Of a stretch of DNA of 64,000 nt, positions 18,215 through 27,403 are shown piece after piece; position 1 is the stretch's first letter; every line of letters begins with the position of its first letter. The notes beneath the pieces are model-generated. The model saw only the letters and a program-made list of their open reading frames with translations, did not search any database and was not told the origin of the DNA. Source of the DNA: Hellea sp042093735 (lineage in GTDB: Bacteria; Pseudomonadota; Alphaproteobacteria; Caulobacterales; Maricaulaceae). Location of the stretch: NCBI GenBank assembly GCA_042093735.1, contig JBELEM010000008.1, forward strand, positions 1-64,000. The letters are read 5' to 3'. A program made the position numbers and the translations under genes.

Positions 18215-19612
18215 CTAATATCTATAATGCTCTGGCTTGTAGGGGCCTGATTGATTTACACCTATATAATCGGACTGCTCTTTAGACATTTTTGTTAGTT
18301 TTGCGCCAATTTTTTCGAGGTGAAGTCGCGCGACCTTTTCATCTAAATGCTTGGGCAACATATAAACCTTATTCTCATATCTATTATTATGAACCCATAG
18401 CTCAATTTGAGCCAATACCTGATTAGTAAAGCTAGCAGACATCACAAAACTTGGGTGCCCTGTTGCGTTTCCGAGATTCAACAAACGACCTTCGGATAAT
18501 AATATTAGTCTATCCCCACCAGGAAAGGTAATCATGTCGACCTGGTCCTTTATGTTTGTCCACTTATGGTTTTTAAGCGCCGCAACTTGAATTTCATTAT
18601 CAAAATGGCCTATATTACCCACAATTGCCATATCTTTCATTTCTCGCATGTGTTCGATTCTAATAACGTCTTTATTACCCGTAGTCGTAATAAAAATATC
18701 AGCGTCTGATACTGCATCCTCAAGTGTAGTAACCTCATATCCATCCATTGCAGCCTGAAGGGCACATATCGGGTCAATTTCTGTTACCTTTACCCTTGCA
18801 CCAGATCCCCTCAATGAAGCAGCAGATCCTTTCCCAACATCACCGTAACCACATACAACAGCCGTTTTTCCAGCCATCATAGTATCAGTAGCTCGCCTGA
18901 TACCGTCAACTAATGATTCCTTGCAGCCATATTTATTGTCAAACTTTGATTTAGTAACAGAGTCATTAACATTGATAGCAGGAAATGGTAATTGCTGCTT
19001 TTCTACTAATTCGTACAATCTGTGAACCCCTGTTGTTGTCTCTTCCGAAACTCCTACTATTTGATGACGTGTTTTTATAAACCACCCAGGCGATGATTTA
19101 ATTCTTTTCCGTATTTGCGCAAAAATTGCTGCTTCTTCCTCAGATTTTGGTTCAGCATCTATTAAGTGAGTTTCGCCTTCTTCAACTCGCGCACCAAGGA
19201 GGACGTAGAGGGTAGCATCACCTCCATCATCAAGTATTATGTTAGGCCCATCTTCGAAAAGGAAAGACTGGTCTAAATAATCCCAATGCTCTTCCAAACT
19301 CTGCCCCTTTATGGCGAACACCGGAACACCTGATGCTGCAATTGCAGCCGCCGCATGGTCTTGCGTAGAGAAAATATTACATGATGCCCAACGAACCTCT
19401 GCTCCCAAAAATGTCAATGTTTCAATAAGGACCGCAGTTTGGATTGTCATATGTAAAGAACCCACAATGCGCGCGCCCGCAAGAGGCTTTTCTTCTGAGA
19501 ACTCATTTCTTAATGCCATTAATCCAGGCATTTCAGTTTCAGCAATATTAATTTCTTTACGCCCGTATTCCGCAAGTTTAATATCTTTAACAGCATAATT
19601 AGCATTATTCAT
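18215..19612 (-). CDS. ahcY: S-adenosylhomocysteine hydrolase
   Basis: AhcY splits SAH into adenosine and homocysteine, removing the inhibitory by-product of methyl transfer. The 465 aa protein carries GSLHMTIQTAVLIETL, the insert typical of bacterial and plant-type enzymes, the NAD-binding CGYGDVGKGSAASLRGSGA, and the C-terminal SDYIGVNQSGPYKPEHYRY end. ATG at 19612 is chosen because AGGGAT lies about 10 bases before it; an upstream in-frame GTG (19636) would put that site inside the gene. It is the first gene of the ahcY-metK-rimM-trmD-rplS run. Confidence 0.95.
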   Translation of the reverse strand: MNNANYAVKDIKLAEYGRKEINIAETEMPGLMALRNEFSEEKPLAGARIVGSLHMTIQTAVLIETLTFLGAEVRWASCNIFSTQDHAAAAIAASGVPVFAIKGQSLEEHWDYLDQSFLFEDGPNIILDDGGDATLYVLLGARVEEGETHLIDAEPKSEEEAAIFAQIRKRIKSSPGWFIKTRHQIVGVSEETTTGVHRLYELVEKQQLPFPAINVNDSVTKSKFDNKYGCKESLVDGIRRATDTMMAGKTAVVCGYGDVGKGSAASLRGSGARVKVTEIDPICALQAAMDGYEVTTLEDAVSDADIFITTTGNKDVIRIEHMREMKDMAIVGNIGHFDNEIQVAALKNHKWTNIKDQVDMITFPGGDRLILLSEGRLLNLGNATGHPSFVMSASFTNQVLAQIELWVHNNRYENKVYMLPKHLDEKVARLHLEKIGAKLTKMSKEQSDYIGVNQSGPYKPEHYRY

Positions 19613-19725
19613 TTTTTTGTTATCCCTAAAAGACACGATTATGGATTCTCCATATAGGTAATTTATTACAAAAAATACAACTTTTTATCGTGACCTTTGG
19701 ACTGAAATTTGCAAAACATTGTAAA

Positions 19726-20724
19726 ATGGAAAACCGTCCAAAAATATCTGTAATTATAGTTAACTATAATGGAGAAAAATGGTTAAATAATTCAATTAAT
19801 TCTGTGGCTAATCAAACATACTCCGATTTTGAGTGCATAATCATCGATAACGGGTCAACTGATAATTCTTTAGAAAAAATTCCTGAATTAGATAATAGAT
19901 TTAAAGTAATAGAATTAAGTAAAAATACAGGTTTTGCATATGCAAACAATTTTGCAGTAAATAAATGCCAGGGTGATTGGATAGCATTACTAAACCCTGA
20001 TGCTTTTGCATCTTCAGATTGGTTAAAAAAACTACTAGAAGCAACAGAGCTTTTTCCCGGCATTAAAATGGTAGGTAGCACACAGTATTTAGCTTGTGAT
20101 AATCACAAATTTGATGGAATTGGAGATTTTTATCACATTAGCGGGTTAGCTTGGCGCGGAAAACATAACCAGTCTTCAATCGGAACAATACTAGAAGACA
20201 GGGAAGTATTTGGTCCATGTGCAGCTGCAGCTATGTATGAAAAAAAAGTATTTTTAGATATAGGGGGATTTGATGAAAAATACTTCTGCTACCATGAAGA
20301 TGTAGATTTGGCTTTCCGGATTCGATTGGCAGGGGGCAAATGCATTCAAAAATCTGATGCTGTTGTATACCATGTAAGTGGCGGCATATCTGGGAAAGCT
20401 TCAGATTTTGCAGTGTATCATGGAACACGTAATAGGATATGGACATTTGTTAAATGCATGCCGGTTAGTGGTTTGTTATTATTTGGCGTTGCGCATATTT
20501 TATTAAATTTTGCATTTATATTTTGGTCGATATTTCGTAAAAATAGAATAAAACCTACACTACGGGGTGTTTATGATGGGGTGAGAGGTCTTCCATTAAT
20601 ATGGAAAGAGAGAAAAAACATCCAGCGTAATGTGAACCTTATGACTTTATTAAAAATATTAACAATAAACCCTATAAAACCATTAATGAGGGGAGATGGA
20701 TCCGTAAAAATTCAATTTAATTAA
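19726..20724 (+). CDS. Glycosyltransferase family 2
   Basis: GT-A-fold glycosyltransferase, about 332 aa. It has the family start ISVIIVNYNGEKWL, the nucleotide-sugar region FECIIIDNGSTDNS and LLNPDAF in place of a DXD, and CYHEDVDLAFRIRLAGGKC near residue 190, typical of rhamnosyl-transferase-like GT2 enzymes. A hydrophobic segment follows (SGLLLFGVAHILLNFAFIFW), so the protein probably sits at the inner membrane. ATG at 19726 is preferred to GTG at 19690 because the GT domain begins there. It is a lone gene divergent from ahcY, not part of a visible polysaccharide cluster. Confidence 0.85.
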   Translation: MENRPKISVIIVNYNGEKWLNNSINSVANQTYSDFECIIIDNGSTDNSLEKIPELDNRFKVIELSKNTGFAYANNFAVNKCQGDWIALLNPDAFASSDWLKKLLEATELFPGIKMVGSTQYLACDNHKFDGIGDFYHISGLAWRGKHNQSSIGTILEDREVFGPCAAAAMYEKKVFLDIGGFDEKYFCYHEDVDLAFRIRLAGGKCIQKSDAVVYHVSGGISGKASDFAVYHGTRNRIWTFVKCMPVSGLLLFGVAHILLNFAFIFWSIFRKNRIKPTLRGVYDGVRGLPLIWKERKNIQRNVNLMTLLKILTINPIKPLMRGDGSVKIQFN

Positions 20725-20733
20725 AAGAAGTAT

Positions 20734-21279
20734 TTATACAACTTTAGTAATTTTAATAGCAGCATGACAGCCTGCTTTTATAATATTTGATAGTAAATTA
20801 TACGCCGGAGCTTCATGCGCTCCACTCTCAACAGCAATATCACGGTGATGTAGTTCATCTTCTCTAAACTCTTTGAACAACTCTGATAAACTAGGCTCAA
20901 TATCTTGAGTTTCTTCTGCTTGCTCACCATAGTGTTGTTCAATAACGCTTTCAACAGCTTCCGTGCATGCATGTGCCGCTTTCTCACTTATCATTGCAGT
21001 AAATACCCCTAAACCATAGCCCGCAAAATTCCACAATGGCATCAAAGCAGTTGGACGAACATTTTTCTCAATTAATAATTTATCAAAAGCATCCAAATGC
21101 TTTTGTTCTTCCTGTTCCATTTCAGATAATTTTGAAGCCGTAGAAGCAGTCTTAGGATTATGCCTAAAAACAGCTTGCTGACCTCTATAGATTGCTACAG
21201 CCCCATATTCTCCCGCATGGTCGACACGGAGCATCTTTGAAACATCATCAGACACTTGGCTCTTTGCTTTGTAACTCAT
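20734..21279 (-). CDS. coq7: Demethoxyubiquinone hydroxylase COQ7
   Basis: Di-iron hydroxylase that adds the last hydroxyl in ubiquinone synthesis. The 181 aa sequence has the iron-ligand pattern: Glu in HAGEYGAVAIYRGQ, Glu and His in QEEQKHLDAF, and Glu plus ExxH in REDELHHRDIA. The true start is ATG at 21279, overlapping the dsbB stop by four bases (ATGA); the longer open frame upstream lies inside dsbB. A dsbB-coq7 pair is common in Alphaproteobacteria, as I recall. It is a membrane-bound enzyme of aerobic respiration. Confidence 0.94.
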   Translation of the reverse strand: MSYKAKSQVSDDVSKMLRVDHAGEYGAVAIYRGQQAVFRHNPKTASTASKLSEMEQEEQKHLDAFDKLLIEKNVRPTALMPLWNFAGYGLGVFTAMISEKAAHACTEAVESVIEQHYGEQAEETQDIEPSLSELFKEFREDELHHRDIAVESGAHEAPAYNLLSNIIKAGCHAAIKITKVV

Positions 21280-21773
21280 TTTTTTAAATCCCATCTTGTT
21301 GCTAATATAGCCAGTAGCACTCCAGTTAACGATATCAGAGTATTCCAAGCCGCCATAGACAAACCTAGAAAATGCCACACCGCTTCACTACACGCTGGAG
21401 GCCTAATCATTCCATCAAGACCTTTAAGGGGGTTGTTGATATCAAAATCATAATTTTGACTACCTGTAGAACATGTTTCAGGCCCATCCCACCAACTAAA
21501 TTCTACACCAGTATGCCAAAATGCCAACATTGATGATACCACAAATGCAAATATCAGAAAAATATTCATATAATGCGTATGGTAATTTTTGTAACGACGC
21601 ATAAGAAACATTAAAACAGCAATAAAAATTACAGACATATGCGCATAGCGTTGCCAGTGACACATGGTGCATGGAAGATAGCCAAATCCGTATTCAAAAA
21701 TCCAAGCTGAAACTAATGCACCTCCAGACAGAATTATGGCTAATTCTGGAATATGTTTATTAATAATACTCAT
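21276..21773 (-). CDS. dsbB: Disulfide bond formation protein DsbB
   Basis: Inner-membrane quinone reductase that re-oxidises DsbA. At 165 aa it has four membrane segments and two periplasmic cysteine pairs: Cys35/Cys38 (LPCTMC) and Cys101/Cys128. The first pair passes electrons to ubiquinone, which gives a link to the coupled coq7 gene downstream (four-base overlap). No dsbA is in the window. Confidence 0.9.
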   Translation of the reverse strand: MSIINKHIPELAIILSGGALVSAWIFEYGFGYLPCTMCHWQRYAHMSVIFIAVLMFLMRRYKNYHTHYMNIFLIFAFVVSSMLAFWHTGVEFSWWDGPETCSTGSQNYDFDINNPLKGLDGMIRPPACSEAVWHFLGLSMAAWNTLISLTGVLLAILATRWDLKK

Positions 21774-21860
21774 ATGGTAACACTTAGATGATAAAACCCC
21801 TACATTAACATGTGACGGATTAACTTATTAATACAAAATTTCTTAACTATCTATTGAATA

Positions 21861-22667
21861 TTGTCATTAAATGTTATTAACCCTCATCAAATAGACAAAC
21901 TTATTTATTACATTGTGAAACTACAAAACTTGCAAAAAACATTAAGTCATATCGGAATAGAGTTACGAAATGCACGTACCAAACTAAATTTATCATTTTC
22001 TGATGTATCAGAGGATATAAAAATTCAAGCCAAGTACTTGGAGTCAATAGAGTGTCTTGATCTTCATGAGCTACCATCAATTGCATATGTCTTGGGGTAT
22101 GTTAGGTCTTATGCAAAATTTCTAGGGATAGATGGGAATTATGCTGTCGATAGGTTCAAAAGTGAAAGCAAAAACCCTAACATTAGAAAATTACAAAAAT
22201 CAGAGCCGTTACATGAAGCAAAGGCCCTGAATAAATACTTCCTAGTCATTGGTCTTTCAGCCCTTGTCGTCCTATTTATTACTCTGCTCAATTCAAAATT
22301 ATTCTCTATGACCGCTAACTTAAACTTTAATGGAGTAAAATCAGAAGCAAATTATATATTTTCACCATATGAGCTAGAAAATTATTTCCCTATATACTGG
22401 GAAAATAATTTTGATGAGTACTCAAGCCCTGAAAGTATAATACTTGAAACGATTGCACCGACATGGGTAGAAATTAAAAATATTAATGGAAAAATAATTT
22501 TTTCAAAAATTATGTTAACTTCTGAAACTTGGAAAGGTAAAATTAAAGAAATTGGATCAATTTCAGTGCGGGATGGGGGGGCTCTTAAAATCAAAAAAGG
22601 TTTGCAAAAAGGCTACATTATAGGTGAGCGAGGTGTAGCAATAATTGACTACAATTCCTTTAAATAA
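21861..22667 (+). CDS. RodZ-like helix-turn-helix membrane protein
   Basis: Resembles RodZ, the bitopic protein that links MreB to the cell-wall machinery. Residues about 30-95 form an N-terminal HTH domain (LRNARTKLNLSFSDVSEDIKI), a single membrane helix lies near 127-145 (YFLVIGLSALVVLFITLL), and the C-terminal part (PTWVEIKNINGKIIF, ETWKG) matches the DUF4115 domain. The start is uncertain: TTG 21861, GTG 21915 or a nearby TTG. It lies 38 bp upstream of ispG, as is usual in Proteobacteria. Confidence 0.75.
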   Translation: MSLNVINPHQIDKLIYYIVKLQNLQKTLSHIGIELRNARTKLNLSFSDVSEDIKIQAKYLESIECLDLHELPSIAYVLGYVRSYAKFLGIDGNYAVDRFKSESKNPNIRKLQKSEPLHEAKALNKYFLVIGLSALVVLFITLLNSKLFSMTANLNFNGVKSEANYIFSPYELENYFPIYWENNFDEYSSPESIILETIAPTWVEIKNINGKIIFSKIMLTSETWKGKIKEIGSISVRDGGALKIKKGLQKGYIIGERGVAIIDYNSFK

Positions 22668-22705
22668 TCAGTGCAATTTGTGGCCAAATATGCAAGAGAT
22701 ACTTC

Positions 22706-23845
22706 ATGACTACTGCAAAAAATGATATAAATTCAATTCGCCCGTGGCGCACTATAGAAAGAAGAAAGTCTAGAAGAATTATGGTTGGCTCTGTTCCTGT
22801 TGGTGGGGGCGCACCAATCGCTGTTCAGTCAATGACAAATACTATTACTCATAATATCCCAGAAACTTTAAAGCAAATTTATGAATTAGAAGCTGCAGGG
22901 GCAGATATTGTTCGCGTTTCGGTTCCGGATATTCCAAGTAGTGCTGCGATGAAAGAAATTTGTAATCAAGTCTCAGTACCAATTGTAGCTGATATTCACT
23001 TTCACTATAAACGCGGAATTGAGTCTGCTGATCATGGGGTTTCATGCTTAAGAATTAATCCAGGTAATATTGGAGGGCAAAACCGCGTAAAAGAAATTGT
23101 AGCAGCAGCAAAAGCCAATAACTGTTCAATACGTATAGGGGTCAACGGGGGTAGCTTAGAAAAAGAGCTATTAGAGAAGTATGGAGAACCATGTCCCGAT
23201 GCGATGGTAGAGAGTGCTCTTATGCATGCACAAATGCTCGAAGATGAAAACTTTGATAATTACAAAATTAGTGTCAAAGCTAGTGATATTTTCCTAACAA
23301 TGGCGGCATATCAAAAACTTGCCGATTGTACTGACGCTCCGTTGCATCTCGGAGTAACAGAAGCAGGCGGGAAAAGGATAGGTTCAGTAAAGTCCTCAAT
23401 CGGTATAGGAAATTTATTATGGGCAGGAATAGGCGATACTATAAGAGTTTCTTTATCAGCCGATCCTGTTGAAGAAGTTAAAGTGGGCTTTGACATTCTT
23501 AAATCCTTAGGAATTCGGTCCCGCGGAGTAAATATAATTTCGTGTCCATCCTGTGCGAGACAGGGGTTCGATGTTATAAAAACAGTTCAAATTTTAGAAG
23601 ATCGCCTTGCACACATTACTGAACCGATAAGCCTATCTATTATAGGCTGCGTGGTAAATGGCCCCGGTGAAGCTTTGTTTACGGATATTGGATTTACAGG
23701 CGGTATGGCGGGATATGGAATGATGTACGCATCTGGCATAAAAACAGGAAAGACTGACAATAAAGATATGATAGACGATATTGTCAGAAAAGTTGAAGAG
23801 CGAGCTACCTTAATAAAGAAATCACAACAAGGTATTAGACTATAA
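22706..23845 (+). CDS. ispG: (E)-4-hydroxy-3-methylbut-2-enyl-diphosphate synthase
   Basis: IspG (GcpE) is the penultimate enzyme of the MEP isoprenoid pathway and reduces MEcPP to HMBPP with a [4Fe-4S] cluster. The 379 aa protein has cluster ligands Cys280, Cys283 (SCPSCARQGFD) and Cys315 (GCVVNGPGEA), plus the conserved RRKSRRIMVGSVPVGG start of the TIM barrel and DIHFHYKRG. It starts 38 bp after the rodZ-like gene, and rmuC begins one base after its stop. In many relatives hisS follows; here it is rmuC. Confidence 0.95.
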   Translation: MTTAKNDINSIRPWRTIERRKSRRIMVGSVPVGGGAPIAVQSMTNTITHNIPETLKQIYELEAAGADIVRVSVPDIPSSAAMKEICNQVSVPIVADIHFHYKRGIESADHGVSCLRINPGNIGGQNRVKEIVAAAKANNCSIRIGVNGGSLEKELLEKYGEPCPDAMVESALMHAQMLEDENFDNYKISVKASDIFLTMAAYQKLADCTDAPLHLGVTEAGGKRIGSVKSSIGIGNLLWAGIGDTIRVSLSADPVEEVKVGFDILKSLGIRSRGVNIISCPSCARQGFDVIKTVQILEDRLAHITEPISLSIIGCVVNGPGEALFTDIGFTGGMAGYGMMYASGIKTGKTDNKDMIDDIVRKVEERATLIKKSQQGIRL

Positions 23846-23846
23846 T

Positions 23847-24935
23847 ATGGAATATTTTTTTACATCTCCAATTTTAGCGATACTTTTTTTGCTTCTATCT
23901 GTATTGTTAGTTGGACTTGCTTATTATCTCGCAAAACCTAAAAAAAAAGAAAAATCATCATTCGAAGAAGAAATACTAGGCCGTATTTCGCAATTATCAG
24001 AGGACAGTGCTAAGCGTGAAGCACTATTTAGAGAAAGTCTTGATAAAAGACTTAATACAGTATCTGATCGTGTTGGTAAATCCATACAGGACACTCAAGA
24101 GCGCAATTCTAATAGTCTAAAGCAGCTTCATGAACGCTTAGCTTTAATTGACCGAGCACAAAAAAATATTGAGACTTTATCAACTGAAGTTTCGGGTCTG
24201 CAAAATCTTCTTTCAAACAAGCAATCCCGTGGCGCCTTTGGCGAAAAGCAAATGCAAGATTTGATTGAAAACTACTTGCCTAAAGCCTCATATTCATTCC
24301 AACATACCCTTTCTAACGGAAAGCGCGTTGATGCAATCATCCACTTGCCCGGTGATCAGGATGATGTTGCTATTGATAGTAAGTTTCCGATGGAGTCTTG
24401 GAGGCGTTTAACTGATTCAGAAAATACTAACGATGAATTGCAGGCAGCCAAGCAATTTTCTCGTGACGTGACAATACACATCAAGGATGTAGCCGAAAAA
24501 TACTTAATTTCTGGCGAAACTCACGACGTAGCCATGTTATTTTTACCTAGTGAAGCAATCTATGCTGAGCTACATTCCAATTTCCCTAAAATTATTGATA
24601 AAAGCTTCGAATTGAAAGTTATGATCGTGTCACCGACAACTTTCATGGCAACATTACATACTATCCATGCGGTGATGAGAGATGCGGCAATGCAGGAACA
24701 GGCGCATATTATTCAGAAAGAGGTGGGTTTATTAAGTAAAGACATTAATCGTCTGGATGAAAGGGTCGAAAATCTACAAAAGCATTTCAACGCATCAACA
24801 GAAGATATTAAAAAAATAAGAATTAGTACCGAAAAAATAACTAAGAGGGCAGATAAAATAGAAAATGTGGATGTTAATTTAAGTGATAACTTGGGCTCAG
24901 ATATTGAAAAAGGAAGTATTCCTAATTTAAAATAG
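23847..24935 (+). CDS. rmuC: DNA recombination protein RmuC
   Basis: RmuC family protein, 362 aa, thought to be a nuclease that limits inversions at short inverted repeats. An N-terminal membrane helix (about residues 5-28) is followed by a coiled-coil-prone region and the RmuC domain (RGAFGEKQMQDLIENYLP, then VDAIIHLPGDQDDVAIDSKFP with PD-(D/E)XK-like residues). Its ATG lies one base after the ispG stop, so co-translation is likely. It converges on recR. Confidence 0.9.
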   Translation: MEYFFTSPILAILFLLLSVLLVGLAYYLAKPKKKEKSSFEEEILGRISQLSEDSAKREALFRESLDKRLNTVSDRVGKSIQDTQERNSNSLKQLHERLALIDRAQKNIETLSTEVSGLQNLLSNKQSRGAFGEKQMQDLIENYLPKASYSFQHTLSNGKRVDAIIHLPGDQDDVAIDSKFPMESWRRLTDSENTNDELQAAKQFSRDVTIHIKDVAEKYLISGETHDVAMLFLPSEAIYAELHSNFPKIIDKSFELKVMIVSPTTFMATLHTIHAVMRDAAMQEQAHIIQKEVGLLSKDINRLDERVENLQKHFNASTEDIKKIRISTEKITKRADKIENVDVNLSDNLGSDIEKGSIPNLK

Positions 24936-24955
24936 TCAATTAATAGAGTTTTATA

Positions 24956-25558
24956 TTATAATATTCTACGACTATTCATAGCAGCAGCTATAGTCCCATC
25001 ATCGAGGTAATCCAACTCTCCTCCCACGGGCACTCCATGTGCCAATCTTGATACAATTACATCGTTATCTGCAAGATGATCGGTTATGTAATGAGCAGTA
25101 GTTTGGCCATCAATAGTCGCGCTCATTGCTAAAATAACTTCTTTCACTTGATCGGCGGCTGCCCTAGAAATTAAATCAGAAATATTCAAATCTTCAGGCC
25201 TAATTCCATCTAGAGCAGATAATGTTCCGCCTAAAACATGGTATTGTCCCCGAAACGCTCCTGCGCGCTCCATAGCCCAAAGGTCACTTACCTCTTGAAC
25301 AACGCAGATAATTGTTTTGTCTCTTGATAGAGAAGAACAGATATAGCAGGGATCGTTTACGTCAACATTACCACATTTACTACAGGTAGATATTCTATCA
25401 ACTGCTTGAGACATAGCACTAGCTAAAGGTCGCATTAAGGCTTCTCGTTTCTTGACTAAGTCTAGTGTAGCCCTGCGAGCCGAGCGGGGGCCTAATCCCG
25501 ATAGTTTTGACAATAACTTTATCAGTTGTTCAATTTCAGGGCTGACATTTGAAGGCAT
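24956..25558 (-). CDS. recR: Recombination protein RecR
   Basis: RecR, partner of RecF/RecO in loading RecA at single-strand gaps. The 200 aa protein has the N-terminal HhH segment (LSGLGPRSARRATLDL), a C4 zinc finger (Cys59, 62, 71, 74), a Toprim domain (IICVVQEVSDLWAMERAGAF) and the C-terminal SRLAHGVPVGGELDYLDDGT. It usually sits directly after dnaX-ybaB. Here a GGT gene and an acyl ligase gene lie between them, though all are on the same strand. recF is also in the window. Confidence 0.95.
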   Translation of the reverse strand: MPSNVSPEIEQLIKLLSKLSGLGPRSARRATLDLVKKREALMRPLASAMSQAVDRISTCSKCGNVDVNDPCYICSSLSRDKTIICVVQEVSDLWAMERAGAFRGQYHVLGGTLSALDGIRPEDLNISDLISRAAADQVKEVILAMSATIDGQTTAHYITDHLADNDVIVSRLAHGVPVGGELDYLDDGTIAAAMNSRRIL

Positions 25559-25650
25559 TTAATTGACCTGTAGGTGATTCACACTATGCTAAACAATTAG
25601 GCTCTAAAACTTAAGAGAAATATTTAATATTCTTGATATTTAATTAATTA

Positions 25651-27393
25651 CTAATAGCCAATGGCAGCAGACTTAGGTCCGCGAGGGTCTGCAGAACCAT
25701 TTAAAAATTTTCCCTTTTGTCCTACAGAGTTTACTCGCCCAATGATATCATAATTATAGTTTCCATTTTCATCCAGTAAGAATTTATGTCCCATTCCATT
25801 AAGTTCATTCAAAGTATCAACAGAGATGCCTTTTTCAATATTAACGAAGTCAGGTAACCACTGATGATGTAAACGCGGCTGATTAACAGCTTCGAAAAGA
25901 TCCATATTCCATTCGATTACATTCAACACCATCTGTAAAACTGATGTAATTATTCGTGACCCTCCAGGGCTACCTGTGACCAACACAACCTTATTATCTT
26001 TTTTTACAATCATAGGCGTCATAGATGACAATGGCCGTTTTGCGGGGACAATTTTATTTGCTTCACCGCCGATTAAACCATAGCCGTTAGGTGAGCCTGG
26101 CTTAGATGAAAAGTCATCCATTTCATTATTCAATAAAAATCCAGCACCATCAACACTATAACCACTGCCATAAGAAAAATTTAAAGTATAAGTCACTGAG
26201 ACTGCATTTCCATTTTTATCTATTATTGAATAGTGAGTTGTATTCATACTTTCTCTAGGCATTTGAGAGCCTGGTCTAATTGTTTCGGATAAGGTAGCCG
26301 CTCCTAAATCAATGCTAGCCCTTAATGCATCAGCATAAACTGATGAAGTAAGCGATTTCACAGGAACATCCACAAAGTCAGGGTCCCCTAAGTACTTGGA
26401 TCTATCAGCATAAGCACGTCTCATTGCTTCAATCATTTTATGCAAATATGAAGCTGAATTATGGCCATCACTTTTTAAATCGTATCCACTTAAAATATTT
26501 AACATCTGAATTATATGCACACCCCCCGAAGAAGGAGGCGACATGGCATAAAGTTCATAACCTTTGTAATTTCCAATAATTGGTTTTCGGGTCACTACTT
26601 TGTAATTTTTTAAATCTTTGTGGGTAATTAAGCCTCTGCCTGATTTCATTTCAGCCACAATTAAGTCAGCAGTTTCACCAGAATAAAAGTCCTGAGCGCC
26701 AAACTTAGCTATGCGTTTCAGCGTTTTAGCTAAATCTGGTTGCTTAAAAACTTGGCCTTTTTGATGATTTAAAAAATACTCTATTGAACTTTTATCAATA
26801 GATAATTCGTTCCTATGATAATTTAAACTTTCAGCCAAATGAGCACTCATGATAAAACCATTTTGTGCTAGTTCTATTGCTGGCTGCATTACCATTTCAC
26901 GTGACATAGTACCGTACTCCTCCAAAGCATGGAGTAGGCCCATCACAGTACCAGGAACACCTGATGATAATCTGGAATACTGAGCGCTGTTTGTATCAAC
27001 CTCCCCGTCTGTAGTAAGGTACATATCCTCAGTTGCTGCTGAAGGCGCAGTCTCACGGAAATCTAAAGAAAGAACATTTTTTTCTTCCGCCAAACTTACT
27101 AGCATGAAGCCCCCGCCGCCTAGGTTTCCAGCTTGTGGATGAGTAACAGCCAACGCGAAACCAGTTGCGACAGCAGCATCTACGGCATTACCCCCCTTCA
27201 TTAATATATTTCTACCAACCTCAGAGGCAATAAAATCTTGTGAAGAAACCATTCCATTTTTGGCAACAACTAATTTATCTGAACCATTGTTATCAGCATA
27301 CTGATTAACCCCATTTAACTCATTGGAAAGTGCGGTTGAGAAAAACCCCATTAGTTTAATAAGGATTATAAAATTTACGAAAGCTTTAAACAA
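25651..27393 (-). CDS. ggt: Gamma-glutamyltransferase
   Basis: Periplasmic GGT that hydrolyses or transfers the gamma-glutamyl group of glutathione; the precursor cuts itself into large and small subunits. The 580 aa sequence has a signal peptide (about residues 1-23), GGNAVDAAVATGFALAV in the large subunit, and the autocatalytic nucleophile Thr385 in NTTHYSIID, followed by LNNEMDDFS and TGSPGGSRI (oxyanion and gamma-glutamyl site). Start codon is TTG at 27393; the nearest ATG would cut the signal peptide short. It begins 10 bp after the ligase gene, in the same direction. Confidence 0.93.
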   Translation of the reverse strand: MFKAFVNFIILIKLMGFFSTALSNELNGVNQYADNNGSDKLVVAKNGMVSSQDFIASEVGRNILMKGGNAVDAAVATGFALAVTHPQAGNLGGGGFMLVSLAEEKNVLSLDFRETAPSAATEDMYLTTDGEVDTNSAQYSRLSSGVPGTVMGLLHALEEYGTMSREMVMQPAIELAQNGFIMSAHLAESLNYHRNELSIDKSSIEYFLNHQKGQVFKQPDLAKTLKRIAKFGAQDFYSGETADLIVAEMKSGRGLITHKDLKNYKVVTRKPIIGNYKGYELYAMSPPSSGGVHIIQMLNILSGYDLKSDGHNSASYLHKMIEAMRRAYADRSKYLGDPDFVDVPVKSLTSSVYADALRASIDLGAATLSETIRPGSQMPRESMNTTHYSIIDKNGNAVSVTYTLNFSYGSGYSVDGAGFLLNNEMDDFSSKPGSPNGYGLIGGEANKIVPAKRPLSSMTPMIVKKDNKVVLVTGSPGGSRIITSVLQMVLNVIEWNMDLFEAVNQPRLHHQWLPDFVNIEKGISVDTLNELNGMGHKFLLDENGNYNYDIIGRVNSVGQKGKFLNGSADPRGPKSAAIGY

Positions 27394-27403
27394 AAAAATG
27401 CCT

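Noticed and set aside
19613..19725. SAM or SAH riboswitch before ahcY-metK
   Set aside because: The leader is too short and has none of the conserved riboswitch cores that I know.
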